Shown: piece by piece, positions 13,640 to 24,837 of the stretch
Layout: each line of letters starts with the position of its first letter
Position numbering within the stretch: the stretch's first letter is position 1
Assembly (NCBI GenBank): GCA_032622095.1
Contig: CP136065.1
Location: forward strand, 240,973,530 to 241,037,529
Origin: Siphonodentalium dalli
Lineage: Eukaryota > Mollusca > Scaphopoda > Gadilida > Siphonodentaliidae
Reading direction: 5' to 3'
DNA: 64,000 bases
Notes under the pieces: generated by a model
Databases searched by the model: none
Seen by the model: the letters and a program-made list of their open reading frames with translations, nothing else
What the model was told of the DNA's origin: nothing
Translations under genes and position numbers: made by a program

Positions 13640-13815
13640 TGCAAACTTATATTTATGAATTTAATATATTATTATGATTGTCTTTTCACACATGTATCTG
13701 TATTAATTGAGAATATATGTGATTTTTTGGTGATTTTCAAACTTATATTTATGAATTTAACCGATTTTTTCGGTGATTTTCAAACTTATATTTATGAGTT
13801 TAATATATAATTAGG
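13640..13815. repeat. AT-rich direct repeats
   Basis: CAAACTTATATTTATGAATT occurs three times (near 13643, 13738 and 13782), with spacer text GGTGATTTT repeated between the last two. Confidence 0.75.
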
Positions 13816-13829
13816 ATAATTATATAATT

Positions 13830-14602
13830 AGTCATTTCGTACCATCGCAGTTTGGTACCGTACCAACTCGTAACCGATTTGTCATCTCGTACCCAGAGTA
13901 TTTCATAGACTATAAGTCAAGTCACATACTTTTGCATGCAGTACAACGAGTCAACTCGTACCATAAGACGTCACCATTTGTGGATGAAGTGAACTCTTTT
14001 ACAATTTTCTGAAACTAAGTAAACTCGTACCCAGAGTCACTGATTTTACAATTTCATAGAATACATCCAAAAATACGTTGACTCACTGATTTTACAATTC
14101 TATAGAAAACATAACCAGAGCCGCTGATTTTACAATTTTATGGACTATAAGTCAAGTCACCTACTTTTACAGCACACCGAGTCAACTCGTACCATAAGTC
14201 AACTCGTACCGTCGCTGTCTGTGTGTGAATTAGTGTACGATTTTCTGAAACTAAGTCAACTCGGACCCTGAATCACTGATTTACAATTTAATAGACTACA
14301 TTTTGCATAATTTACCTTAACTGAGTCAACTCGTACTCTGAGTCACTGATTTTACAATTTCGGACACTAAGTAAATTCACCGACTTTCAATACTGCGTCA
14401 TCTCGTACCCTGTTCCACACATACCAACCGTGTGTTTGGAAGGTGTCATGCAAATATAAGGTGGAAATTTGGAATGTAGCCTAAATGAAATCAGGGGGAT
14501 ACGAGTTGATTCAGCTGGAGGTTACGAGTTGATTCAGCTGGAGGTTACGAGTTGACTCATAATTGGGTACAAGTTGATTTTTTCGGAGACTACGAAATGA
14601 CT
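13830..14602. mobile_element. Element with AGTCATTTCGTA inverted ends and internal TCAACTCGTACC repeats
   Basis: AGTCATTTCGTA at 13830 is matched by TACGAAATGACT at 14591. The interior is filled with variants of TCAACTCGTACC and CACTGATTTTACAATTT at irregular spacing. Near the right end the motif appears inverted (TACGAGTTGATTCAGCTGGA, two copies). No clear target duplication was found. No coding region is present. The class is unknown; a foldback or internally amplified miniature element is likely. Confidence 0.6.
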
Positions 14603-14758
14603 TGCTCACTTTTGTGGTATGGGTTAAATTACACCAGCTAGCTATATTTAAGTATTTCAAGTTCCGTTCTATGTATATGGAGAATGCTTCGATGTAGCAC
14701 GAAGGAAACTTGGATTATATTCAAGGTGACATAATATGCAACGATCATGTATGATGAC

Positions 14759-15055
14759 AAACTCCAGGCAGAGTAATCTCCCATCGCTCCGCTGAGATAT
14801 CACTGCCATAAGGACATTTTGGTAAGGATTTCTTACGTGTTCTTATGTTTTAGGATTAAAATTGTCTATGCCTGGCTCAGTCTATATTGTTCTTATCAAT
14901 ACCGAAATAATTGCCATTATTGCCAACTTTTGGTGGTCAAAATAAGATAATAGGTGACTAAATGTAGTTCGGACGATATGTAAAAATAGAAGTATCGGTC
15001 CGCCAAGTACCATCCTTGTGGCAGTGCTAACGTAGAGGGCGCTGCATGGAGTTTG
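14759..15055. repeat. Dispersed repeat, copy 2
   Basis: Second copy of the repeat at 9313-9628, in the same orientation, with small deletions (for example ATCGCAGTGATC is missing near the end). No coding content was seen. Confidence 0.85.
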
Positions 15056-15254
15056 GTATGGTGATTGATTGTGATGAAGGTGTTGTCGTCGTATAGGTTG
15101 TTAAAGAGTAGTCTATCCTGGAAACGCGCTAACCTGCGAGAACCTACGAGATAATCGTCTGTTCTATTCCACACGCATTTTCTTTAACTGTAAATATGTT
15201 TATTACTTCCAGTCCTATATCGCATCGTTCATATATGTATAGTTTAAAGATGCA

Positions 15255-15665
15255 TAATGCGATTAATCGCCCCTTAATTACTATTTATTTGGTTTCGGGG
15301 GTAAACAATATTTGTTTCGAGTCGAGGAACCCAGCTATCATGCAAAGCTCAGAGCTATTAGATATCTATTTTTTAATTCTATTATTTTTGACGATCGAGT
15401 CTAATTTATGGCCCACTAAAAAGTCGATGAGCCGACTGTCTCGGACCAAATTGCGGATGAAGATGGATAACTCTAAAATCAAGAGGCTTTGTGATGAAAA
15501 GGCCAAATTTCGTCGAACAACATGTTGATGAATAACACGTTTCGGGCAATTTTATACTATAGTTGAGAGTGGTTAGCTTATTTTTGGGAAATTAATCGAT
15601 TCTGATAACTGAAGTGGCATTTCTAAAAATGTTGGTGTTGGAATCTGATTATATGGGGACCATAA
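15255..15665. repeat. Degenerate copy of the 26526-27005 element family
   Basis: Shares the CTTCGGGGG-like block, ATTCGAGTCGAGGAA-like text, AAGCTCAGA and GATATC with 26570-26660, and TTGGTGTTGGAATCTG with 26950-26980. Terminal TTAA sites could not be fixed. A later TTAA element (15691-16082) sits just to its right. Confidence 0.6.
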
Positions 15666-15690
15666 GTACGCAAAAATGTGTATCAATTAA

Positions 15691-16082
15691 CCCTTTACCC
15701 AACAAACCGGCCAAAAACGGCCAAATAAAGCTGCAACAGCCTAAATTATCTTGGGTCTGTCTCAATAAAACCATACAAATATGGATATCATTGGAACCGG
15801 CTCATTGACCACATTGTGATAGTTACAGTTATGCCCTGTGCCAATGCATTCTCTTATATATGCGAGTCGACCATAGGTCGCCTCGCATATATAAGAGAAT
15901 GCATTGGCCTAAAAAAATCTTTTTTTTAACACTTTTTACCATTTTTTCTTACATTCTTTAACAATTTTATAATTTTTAATGTTTTAAGCCAATGCATTCT
16001 CTTATATATGCGAGGCGACCTATGGTCGACTCGCATATATAAGAGAATGCATTGGCACAGGGCCCTTCTGTTGGGTAAAGGG
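15691..16082 (+). mobile_element. piggyBac-type MITE with two 69-bp hairpins
   Basis: TTAA at 15687-15690 and 16083-16086 flank perfect termini CCCTTTACCCAACA / TGTTGGGTAAAGGG. Inside are two perfect 69-bp hairpins (15840-15908 and 15988-16056) built on GCCAATGCATTCTCTTATAT. Each hairpin is the exact reverse complement of the other. No protein is encoded. A second copy in the opposite orientation lies at 59620-59900, and the hairpin module recurs in elements at 33019 and 51220. Confidence 0.9.
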
Positions 16083-16086
16083 TTAA

Positions 16087-16603
16087 CGTATCAATGAGAA
16101 CTATTACATAAATCGCGCGCGGAAATGCGCATTATCTCGTGTAAATATACGGTTATTTCATATCGGTTAGCGCGTTTCAATGATAGATATATATATATAT
16201 AGTCAGCAGTTTCTGAACCTTAGCCTAAGTAATATATGACAGAACATGCGTGTGTGTAAACATAAAATGGCAAATAATCAACCATGACTTGGGTTATTAG
16301 GCGACAGTGACTCCGCATTGACATTTTAAAATATTGTGCGCTAAGGCCAAAGTCAAATTGATGCCTGTTTCTGGTAAATCACCCGGCCCACCCCAATCAA
16401 CAAGAACTTTATTGTTTTGTTTTGGAGTTTACCTTTTTCCTAACGCCCCAATTAATTTAAATGCTATGCTGTGCTGAATATGGTTCTGAAAACACTGGTG
16501 TCGAAACTCCCTGCACTCTTGGAATTACCTGAAACACGGATTCATATTAATTTGGCCTAAATAAGGCATCGGAATTTAGCATGACAGGAATGGTCACGAA
16601 CCG
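16087..16603 (-). other. DCTPP1: Putative DCTPP1 3' flank / 3' UTR
   Basis: No other gene or repeat is recognised here apart from a TA microsatellite near 16186-16201. On the minus strand it follows the DCTPP1 stop codon. An AATAAA (TTTATT on the plus strand at 16408-16413) lies about 190 bases downstream of the stop and could be the polyadenylation signal. Confidence 0.45.
16408..16413 (-). promoter_or_regulatory. DCTPP1: Candidate polyadenylation signal of DCTPP1
   Basis: A canonical AATAAA on the minus strand, about 190 bases after the stop codon. No transcript evidence is available, and such hexamers are common in AT-rich DNA. Confidence 0.4.
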
Positions 16604-16821
16604 TCACGGTGCGTGTTCTTCAGTCGATACTTCTGTATACGCTGTGTATTTCTCACTCTTACCATAGACGACGTCCGCTGGATACTTCTTGGCATTGAGG
16701 TCTATTTTGTTCAGGGCCGCTGTTGGTAAGTCTATATGACATTTGTCCGCCAATCGGATAAGATAAAGCAGCACGTCTCCCATTTCCTGTGCCAAGTGAA
16801 CTTTTTCTTCTTCTTTGAAAT
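16604..16821 (-). CDS. DCTPP1: DCTPP1 last exon
   Basis: 218 nt including the TGA stop at 16606-16604. The acceptor CTTTTACAG is immediately above 16821. It encodes DFKEEEKVHLAQEMGD and continues to the C-terminus EEHAP, including the second metal motif and the ADKCHIDLP segment. Confidence 0.92.
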
Positions 16822-19800
16822 CTGTAAAAGCAAAAGTTTCATAATTGCTGTCAGCAATCACGTTCCCTCCAGTTGTAAAAAAAAGTGGCGAATTTTGAAA
16901 ACATTGAACAGAAGAAAAAAAACGAGATAATTTCAGTTTTTTCAGTGGATAATTGCATCAATTCATACCAATCGATTCTTCGATTTGAAATTCTGGTAAG
17001 ACATTTAGATAACACTGCGGTGTATTTCGGCACAAATCTCCTGTATAGTTTGGAACGTCTGCCTGCCTGCCTGTCTGTCTGTCTGTATGGTATGTAAGCC
17101 TACATTGATCCCGGAACAATATGGGCGGGTCCAATTTCACGTGCGACCGTGTCCTTGACCTTGATCTCGCTCAAATAGGCATGTTTCTGTCTGGACCTCG
17201 GCCAATCCGACTCAAATTTGGTATGTAGACCCTTTGATCCGGGGAACAATGTGGGCGGGTCCAATTTCACGTGCGACCTTCACATTGACCTTGACCTCGC
17301 TCATACGCTCATATACGCTCATGTAAGCATGTTGCTGGACCGATCGAACAATAGTTTGTCCAGACGCATTTTTTCTGCCCAGACGGAGACGATCACAAAG
17401 AAATCCCTATGCCGGACGAAGACGGGCAAACAGCTATATAGTGGTATATAAAAATGTTGGCCGATCAAACGCTTGTTGCCATAAGACCATCTGGCCTTTA
17501 TGGGCATTCATTTGCTGTTTTTATTATGTGTATATTGTTGTTTTTTTCTTCAAAATGACTCCTGACCCTGACACTTTTGCACTGAGTGTCACTTTTGTGT
17601 GTACTTATAATGTACTATGTATCGTGGATTTCCGGAAATGTTCTCAGCGTGACAAACCTGAGGAAGGCGTTCGTGGCTTTACGGAAATGTTCTCAGCATG
17701 ACGATATCTCATGGGCGAAGGCTTTCGTGGATTTACGGAAATGTTCTCAGCGTGACGAGATCTCATGCGCAAAGGCATATTAAAGAAACGCTCCTCGAAG
17801 TAAATATGGAAAGTGGGTGGGAAAATCAATCACCACTATACGCACGGCAGACACGAAACGCATGAAAGCAAAATTAATAGAACAACACGCAAGTTGCCTC
17901 TTCGGCGATCTAACTATGTCTACTTCAAGCCGTGCCATGTTTTATCGAAACATTAATGATTTTGTCAGATTGAGCAAATACTTAGTATATATATGACCTC
18001 TCATCTGGCTACTTGTTTACTGAAATTTAGAACAGCTAATCACAGACTATATACCGGTGGAGCAATGCAGATGGAATAAAAGTACATGCGATGTAAAGAC
18101 ACGAAATGCCCGTAATGTGGCAAAAATGTCTGTGACGAATACCATTTTGTTATTTTGCGTATACAGAACACATAACGACATGCGAGAAATCTATATCCCG
18201 AAGTATTATTGGGAAAATCCTAACAGAAATAGATTCTACAGATTGTTGTGACTGCTTAATATAAGTACCGGTATATTGAAAAGAGATCGAAACGTTTTGT
18301 TTCTTTAATGAACCGATGCACGTAATTAAATATTACATAATTCATATCGTCACTTATATATGGGTTGCCGAACAAAAGTGCCTTGATTAATATGTTAATC
18401 ACATCAAAAGGTATTAAACTATTGTATAGCATGCACCAGTCTTTCTCTGGCATATAGCGTGCATTCAAAGAAATAGTGGTCAACAGTCTCATCGCCGAGA
18501 CCACAACCACACAGTTTAGAGTCTATCAAATGGTTAACTACTTTGTGTTCCGAAAACTATACTGCATCGACACCCGAGCTGGCATTGTATAAAATTTTAA
18601 CGCCGCTTCCCAGATAAGACATATTTGGTTTCAGCTTAGAATTTGCGAACCGTATCCGTTTTTTTTAAATCCTCTAGACGAGAGTTTCTGCAATAGGGTT
18701 CTAGGGCGTTCCATTCTGCGAGACATTTTGGAAAAAAGGATGAGTCCATTCGTTTATTGTCCCGGTGGAGAGGGGTAAATTCAGTATCAGTATCTTTTGT
18801 TGACTTGTAGATAGCCGAATGTTCACACTCGGTTACCAGTCGACCCTTCCTATTAGTATGTTATTGCTAGTTCGGGGAGGGCGATGTGGTGTATGCGTAC
18901 CCAATTTGGAGTTATTTCGTCTGACATCCACTTTGCCATGCTGGAATAAACTATAAAACATTTCCTGTATATATATTCATCGGAATGGTAGTGGATGAGA
19001 ATCAAACTGAATGATACAACTTCAAAAATCTGGCAGGCAAATGTCCTAGTAAATTATGCTGCAGTAAATCATACAGATTGTCCTGGTAAATGATGGTACA
19101 ATGAGTCAAACAGATTGAACATCTTACCTGGTAATCCTTCTTTCACTTCACCTTTCCACTGACTGAAAACAGAATTCACAGGTAATCATATATATATATA
19201 TATGTAATTTTCAGTATATGGATTTATGTCACAGGGAATTAACATTATAAATATAAGGGTATAGCCAATAAATGCCAATGGGATTGTTGATATTCACTGC
19301 ATGGTGAGTAGTTCCCATAAAGCAATTGTTCAGAATTCAACTTCAGTTATAGTTTCAACAAGCCTTTTTGAACTTATTGCTCAACAATATATATAGGTAT
19401 CTTTCTGCACCTTTATTTGATATATGTTCGTCTGCCTGACGTCTGTTGACATGTCATGAACATCCCTCCAGATGACTAATAGACCATACCAATATATACT
19501 TTTTATAAACTGATGGGAGAATCCATTTAGTAACGAGAGGCCGATCACGATCGGCAGATGTTTAACCCATACCTTGGCGATAGCGATCTTTTTATGAGTG
19601 CAAGAATTTCAACAATTCACAGCGTACTATTATTTATTAGTTTCATAGTGGAATCTGACATATTGAGCAACTTGCTCATTTAAACACAATAGGAACATGG
19701 ATATGACATTCGATTTCAACCTATTCGGTCACTCCAACACAGATACATGTATGTGTGATAGATTGATAAAGATAATTATACCCAAACACAGTCAGACAGA

Positions 19801-22556
19801 TGCACCATAGCTGTTAAAGATATAATTGTTACAATATTAACATCATAATAACTCTATTTATTTACTTCTTACAATGGAACCTGAGTCATAACAGATTATG
19901 TTGTTGTGTTAGCTGCATAGTAAAAGTTATGGGATGATTGAGATTAGAGACCAACAAACACCTGAACATCTATATAAGTGAGGGGTGCATGTATAGACCT
20001 TGATATTAAATATGATTGATAATGGTTGGATATAAAATATTTTAATACAGAATTATCAGATAACTAAAGGAGAGATATGAGAAGGGTCAAATTGAAAATA
20101 TTAGAGTCATAACATTGGATCGCGTACAGTATACATGTACCTATGGTTAATTTTATTCTAAGCTGATCATTGGAAAGATACAATGTCTGTAACAGCAGAA
20201 ATATTATTAAATATTGGGTTAATATTCTCAAAACCATTCAATCAATACCAAAATCTATACATGTGAAGAATGTGTCACAATCAACCTGAATGAGATTATA
20301 AAAGTGATTGGGTGAAAAATATTTGACCAATAAGTAAGCTTCTAGAATACCAGAACCATTATTATTATCCTGCAGCCCAAATGCAATAGAGGGAATTTCA
20401 AAATAAGATATATCCTCAAATGATGAATATTCAATTGGTGGCTTATAATTAATAGAAATTCTTAGTGAACCTGGCCCAAGGCGAAAGAGATAATTTAAAA
20501 TCTGCCTATCAGATATGATGTGTCTATGTAATAGGTTAATTTTAATCCTGAAATACATGCAAGTGAAAAGTGGATCACGATCAACCTGGACATAGAATAG
20601 GAGAATGAACATATGATGTGTGGAGAGTGTTAATAATTTTCAATGACATCATATGATGGAACTAATGTGTGGATAAATTTTTTTCTCAAAATAAGACAAC
20701 AGTGTCTCTGTAAACAACAATTCTCTAAACAGCCATGCTCCAGAACATCCTTCACATGGACAATGGACTATTTGTATTAATGCCATGAACATGTTTCAAC
20801 AGGTTGGGTTAAATTACTATTTTACACAAACTGGAGTAAAGTATCATCAATCACTTAAATTTGACAGCTCTGGGAGCAGCAGTGGTTTAGCAAAGAGTAT
20901 CCAGTGTCATTTTCTGATTCCAATAATGCAGATTACTGTGTAAAGTTGTTTGTCTTAAATTCTCACAGGGCATATACAATAGGTAGTAAATTACTTGAAT
21001 TATAAAGGGCCATAACTCTGTTAAAATATATTGGATCAAACCCAAATTTGAACTTGATCTGTATTTCGGGGTGAGGACCACATGTACCAAATTTGGTGTA
21101 GATCAGATGAAAAATGTTTTGAGTCATAGCAGCTTGCGTGAGTACTAAGTAAACATAAGTGTGAAAAGGGTTAACAAAACGATACCAAAATCCATACAGA
21201 TAAAGAACGTGCTAACAAAGACCTAGTTAAGAAATATGAGGCAATTCATAAGCAAATTGTTTGACTTAGATGCATCAGATAGAATTTGTGCGCACCGCAA
21301 GGTTAATTATTTTCTAAATCGATCAACTGATCGATACCAAAAACTATACAGGTGAGGGGTGTGTCATCATAAACCTACATTTCAAATATGAACACAATCG
21401 GACAAAAAACACTTGGGTTATTGCATCGGATAGCACATGCCCATGTGTGGATGCAAAGTGTTAATAATTTCTAAACCGATCAATCGATCTATACCAAAAA
21501 CTATACAGGTGAGGGGTGTGTCATTGTAAACATGCACATGAAATTTGAACATGATCCGATAAAAGATACTCCAGTAATCGAATCGGATAGCAAGTGTCTA
21601 CGGACAGACGGACAGACGGACGGACGGACAGACGGACGGACGGACAGACGGACGGACGAACGACGGATGGTTGATCCGGACGTCAGCATTATGTGTACCA
21701 TACATGGTATGGGTACACATAAAAACCAGTAAGTTTAATAGTTTGCGAAATAAGAGTTTACCGTCTGCATGATTATAAGCATTATTCTCTACACATGATT
21801 TCAACAGGAAATCAACAAGCTTTTGACATGTGTCAAATGTGCAGACAAAATTTCCGGGAATGTCTATTGGTTATCGTCAGATCGCACACTTCATAATGTA
21901 TGATGGTGTTCTCAAATTGGTCTGAAAATATTAAGAAGTTAGACACTTACAATATATCTAATAGCTCTCCAACTTCTCCGACTATAGCTATAGAAGCAAC
22001 ACTTACAATATCCCATATAGCTCGCCGACTTCTCCGAACATAGCTAGAAGCAACACTTACAAAGTCTCAGATAGCTCCCAACTTAATTCTCCGACCATAG
22101 CTATAAGCTAGGAGCAACACTGACAATGTCTCAGATAGCTCCCAACTTATTTCTCCGACCATAGCTAGAAGCAACACTTACAATGTCTCAAATAGTTCCC
22201 TGACCATAGCTAGAAGCAACACTTACAATATCTCAGATAGCTCTCCGACTTCTCCGACCATAGCTATAAGCAACACTTACAATACCTCCGATAGCTCTCC
22301 GACCATATAGCTATAGAAGCAACACTTACAATGTCTCAGATAGCTCCCCAACTTAATTCTCTGAACATAGCTAGAAGCAACACTTACAATGTCTCAAATA
22401 TATCTCTCCGATTTCTCCGACCATAGCTATAGAAGTAACACTTACAATATCTCCGATAGCTCTCCGACTTCTCCGACCATAGCTAGAAGTAAGTTCCTGG
22501 GAGAATGGTACTGATTCCAATTCCTGTCCAAGGCGAACTTCCCCTGAAGCTCGCGA
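16604..22556 (-). CDS. DCTPP1: dCTP pyrophosphatase 1, three 3' exons, 5' end missing
   Basis: The joined minus-strand exons (22556-22446, 19162-19128, 16821-16604) encode about 120 residues of an all-alpha NTP pyrophosphatase of the MazG-like DCTPP1 family. This cytosolic/nuclear enzyme hydrolyses dCTP and modified dCTP to the monophosphate plus pyrophosphate and so cleans the nucleotide pool. The paired metal-binding motif is visible: ExxE in VGEVGELSEIF and ExxD in AQEMGDVLLYL. The conserved NQYHSPRNLLLAMVGEV and ADKCHIDLP segments are also present. All splice sites are GT-AG and phases agree. The family is usually about 170 residues, so roughly 50 N-terminal residues are missing. No in-frame ATG precedes the first visible exon, so the start must lie in an upstream exon (above 22556) that I could not identify. 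The intron after the first visible exon begins with a tandem array of exon-end copies (21944-22445). Confidence 0.9.
17058..17345. repeat. Microsatellite plus two-unit dispersed repeat
   Basis: A TGCC/TGTC run at 17058-17088 is followed by two imperfect 125-130 bp units, each containing GGCGGGTCCAATTTCACGTG and CCTTGACCTTGA. It lies in the last DCTPP1 intron. Not coding. Confidence 0.75.
17621..17785. repeat. Tandem repeat, about 56-bp unit, three copies
   Basis: TTTACGGAAATGTTCTCAGC and the following GTGACGAGATCTCATG recur three times with few changes, inside the last DCTPP1 intron. Confidence 0.8.
17786..18239. other. Intronic stretch, nothing recognised
   Basis: Part of the last DCTPP1 intron. 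No repeat or exon was recognised here. Confidence 0.4.
18256..18790 (-). pseudogene. LINE C-terminal fragment, minus strand, decayed
   Basis: On the minus strand, blocks typical of a LINE ORF2 tail appear in order but in different frames: PKCLAEWNALEP near 18730, KLCGCGLGDETVDHYFFEC near 18500, and LLFGNPYISDDMNYVIFNYV ending in ETKRF near 18300. Several stops and frameshifts break it, and the RT core is missing. It lies inside the last DCTPP1 intron in the same orientation as that gene. Confidence 0.7.
19128..19162 (-). CDS. DCTPP1: DCTPP1 short internal exon
   Basis: 35-nt exon with acceptor CTGTTTTCAG and donor CCAG|GTAAGA. It supplies FQWKGEVKEGLP between the ExxE and ExxD motifs, as in the family. 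Phases match both neighbours (the first base completes Phe; the last base begins Asp). Confidence 0.9.
19163..20199. other. Intronic stretch, mostly unassigned
   Basis: Part of a DCTPP1 intron. A TA microsatellite lies at 19187-19203. Text at 19460-19535 (AACATCCCTC, AATATATACTTTTT) recurs at 37895-37975 in NPEPPS intron 5, so a dispersed repeat is present. Nothing else was recognised. Confidence 0.5.
20200..21730 (+). repeat. Dispersed repeat with tandem modules and a GGAC tail
   Basis: At least three successive modules carry GATACCAAAAACTATACAGG(-like) followed by GAGGGGTGTGTCA and a TCGGA-rich block. The last ends in a GGACGGACAGAC run (21598-21660) and TGTGTACCATACATGGTATG. This is a non-coding repeat of the tetranucleotide-tail type. 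It lies in a DCTPP1 intron. Confidence 0.75.
21944..22445 (-). repeat. Minisatellite made of DCTPP1 exon end plus 5' splice site
   Basis: Nine extra copies of a 45-64 bp unit follow the genuine exon end on the minus strand. Each unit is a variant of CTAGCTATGGTCGGAGAAGT plus CGGAGAGCTATCGGAGATAT joined to a donor TGTAAGTGT. On the plus strand the donor complement ACTTACAAT or a close variant recurs near 21945, 22001, 22056, 22115, 22175, 22220, 22274, 22323, 22381 and 22440; the last is the genuine one. The repeated codons include the ExxE metal site. Confidence 0.9.
22446..22556 (-). CDS. DCTPP1: DCTPP1 internal exon with ExxE motif
   Basis: 111 nt. The acceptor TTCTGATTTCAG lies just above 22556 and the donor is ATATT|GTAAGTG at 22446/22445. 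It encodes a segment from RELQGKFALDRNW to VGELSEI; the exon starts on the third base of a codon and ends after two bases of the next. In the same frame a TAA lies upstream of the acceptor, which rules out simple 5' extension as coding. The last 45 nt plus the donor are copied nine more times in the intron. Confidence 0.88.
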
Positions 22557-23599
22557 CTGAAATCAGAATTCGAGGCGTTCGTGTCAAGGGCAAGATGGAC
22601 GCATGCCGTTCTGTGTGGTGACAATTATCCGAGTATTCAAGAATGCATGCGTCCCCGCATTGATATATATTATCAGTCTACATATAACTAGACCAAGGTT
22701 TCCTTAACAGTCAGCTCTCATATGTTGAAAGCAATGAAAATTAGGTCTATATAGCTTTAATAAGACTGATATATTATGTGTAAAGTGGTCATTCGCTATA
22801 CATTACGCAAAGAGTGTACGATAAGCAAAACGCTCAGCATGCACTGGGGGGGGGGGGCACTAAGGCTGAACAGATCACTCTCATAAAAAAAGTGCTAAAG
22901 GGTACACAGGTCATGAAAATGTGCTGAATTGTACACAGGTTTTGAAATGTCGTTCTAAATTACTTTTAGTTTTCGTATCTGCGATGATTTCCGTTAAAGA
23001 ATAATTGTTTGCGTTCCAATGAACATTAAAATTAACTGAAAACAAACTGCTAATAGGCGCCAGACTTTCAGAAACACAGTTTAATGAACGGTGTTGGTGA
23101 TCGAGCAGAAACCATGTGTACCCTTCAGCACATGTTCAAGCCATGTGTACCCTTCAGCGGCACTGAGCCCACTGTGGATCATAGTGCAGGATTTAGGTGA
23201 CTTTTTCGTGGTGCCATTTCGATTTATTTTATAACAGTATTAACTAAATAATGACGTATATTCTACCACGATGTATCAATCATTTATCGTATATTTCGGT
23301 TTTACGCGCAGTTATCTATATGAAAATGTGCTCGTCTTTTCGTTACCGGAATAGTACAATTATATTATATAGATTATATTTGCATAAAGATTGCATATAT
23401 GCGTTATATCGAACAAACGATATATATACAAAAGAGCATTCACATCCTATCTAAGATGACGCAGATTCATGTATGGGAGTATTTTGCACTATGTATATAA
23501 ATCGTAACTTCGGGGGAAAATGAATAGACAAATTTTAATTTTACACGTGGATCTTGTTCGCGTCATGCTGTCTCGTGATCATGTTAAAGATCACTCAAA
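22557..23599. other. Region upstream of the first visible DCTPP1 exon
   Basis: The missing first DCTPP1 exon should lie at or above here, but no convincing start exon was found. A run of 13 G is at about 22846. GTGCTAAAGGGTACACAGG near 22896 is inverted against CCATGTGTACCCTTCAGCAC near 23112, suggesting a small foldback repeat. Confidence 0.45.
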
Positions 23600-24015
23600 C
23601 ATGACTGCGATATATACAGAGATCCTAAGTTGGCACATATGAATTTTCTATTTTTCGCACTAAGTCCCATAACTCAATAAAAATAAATGGACGAAACCCG
23701 TTGTACGTAAATATCCTTTCACCTTAGTGGTTCATTAGCAGATAAAAGATCATTAAAATCCGACAGCCGATGACTGGGATATTGAGTACCAAAGTTCAGT
23801 CGGACTTTTCACACTAAGTTCCATATAACTCAACAAAAGAAAAATGAATGGACAAAACCCGTTGTATGTAAATATCCTTCCCCATGCAATGGTGGTTCAT
23901 CGGGGCTTTGGACGGACTTACGTCTTACGTATATACGGACGGACTCACATACGGACGGACGGAACCCATTGCTATACCCCCCCCCCCCGCCAAATTTCGT
24001 TCACGAGGATAACAA
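23600..24015. repeat. Dispersed repeat with two modules and poly-C end
   Basis: Two modules share CACTAAGTYCCATA, AAACCCGTTGTA and GTAAATATCCTT (near 23660 and 23815). They are followed by GGACGGAC runs and a run of 12 C before GCCAAATTTCGTTCACG. The end resembles that of the repeat at 53490. Confidence 0.7.
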
Positions 24016-24249
24016 CAACAATAAAAAACGGCGAGGCGACAATCGTGTCGCTCGGAACGTATGGAGAAAACTCAAGGACTCAGTCATGCAGGGACTGTCA
24101 TCATCAGAAAAAAATCGCTTTAAATTGTGTCTAATATATCAGTGTATGACCAAGAAGTTCGGAGAACAAGCCAATAATAGTCTGCAGTCAACCTGAATTT
24201 GAATTTCCATATAGAGTATGCCAGTATAAATATATATATATATAGAATC

Positions 24250-24835
24250 ATACATTCTAGGCTACTGGAATGAACATATAAACTCAACTGCATCAAAAGC
24301 CTGGAATAGACTAAATATGATCAAACGAATAAAAAGCCTGGAATAGACTAAATATGATCAAACGATATCGATATAGGCTGAGTAGAAAAACACTGGAAAG
24401 AATCTATTACACCTACATATAATAGTACATATGTCCAATACTCGAATATGCGTCCTCATTATGGAATAGTATACCAGATTACGTAGCTGATGACAATGAA
24501 GATCCATATCCAAAATTAAATGGCCCGTGGAGAAAGAAACACCCACTTGTTCAGTTTTACAAAATGAAAAATGAACTTGCCCCTGCACATTTAAGGTTAA
24601 ATCCCACCTATTGATGAAAATTTTACATACCATTTTAGAAAACTCATTATAAGGACACCTTCTGACATTATAATTTATAACACACACTCGTATGATAAAT
24701 TTTCCTGCCATCTGCTATCAGGGACTGGAACAATCTGGCGGATGACTTAAGACGAATTCCAAAACTATCGGGTTTCAAGGCAAAATTATTTTCCCGCCCT
24801 CAAAAGAAACCGCCCTACGTCCATCATTGCAATTC
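24250..24835 (+). pseudogene. LINE ORF2 fragment, heavily broken
   Basis: Plus-strand translations give LINE-tail blocks in order: ASKAWNRLNMIKR, ILEYASSLWNSIPDYV, KKHPLVQFYKMKNELAP and FLPSAIRDWNNLADDLRRIP. They are spread over several frames with stops, and an internal piece is missing between the second and third blocks. A 40-bp duplication (AAAAGCCTGGAATAGACTAA and following) lies at 24296-24364. A dead copy of a non-LTR retrotransposon; clade uncertain. Confidence 0.75.
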
Positions 24836-24837
24836 TC

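Noticed and set aside
22442..22624. DCTPP1 first exon starting near 22624
   Set aside because: The only start there would be TTG right after an in-frame TAA; a good acceptor at 22557 and family alignment favour an internal exon beginning at 22556.
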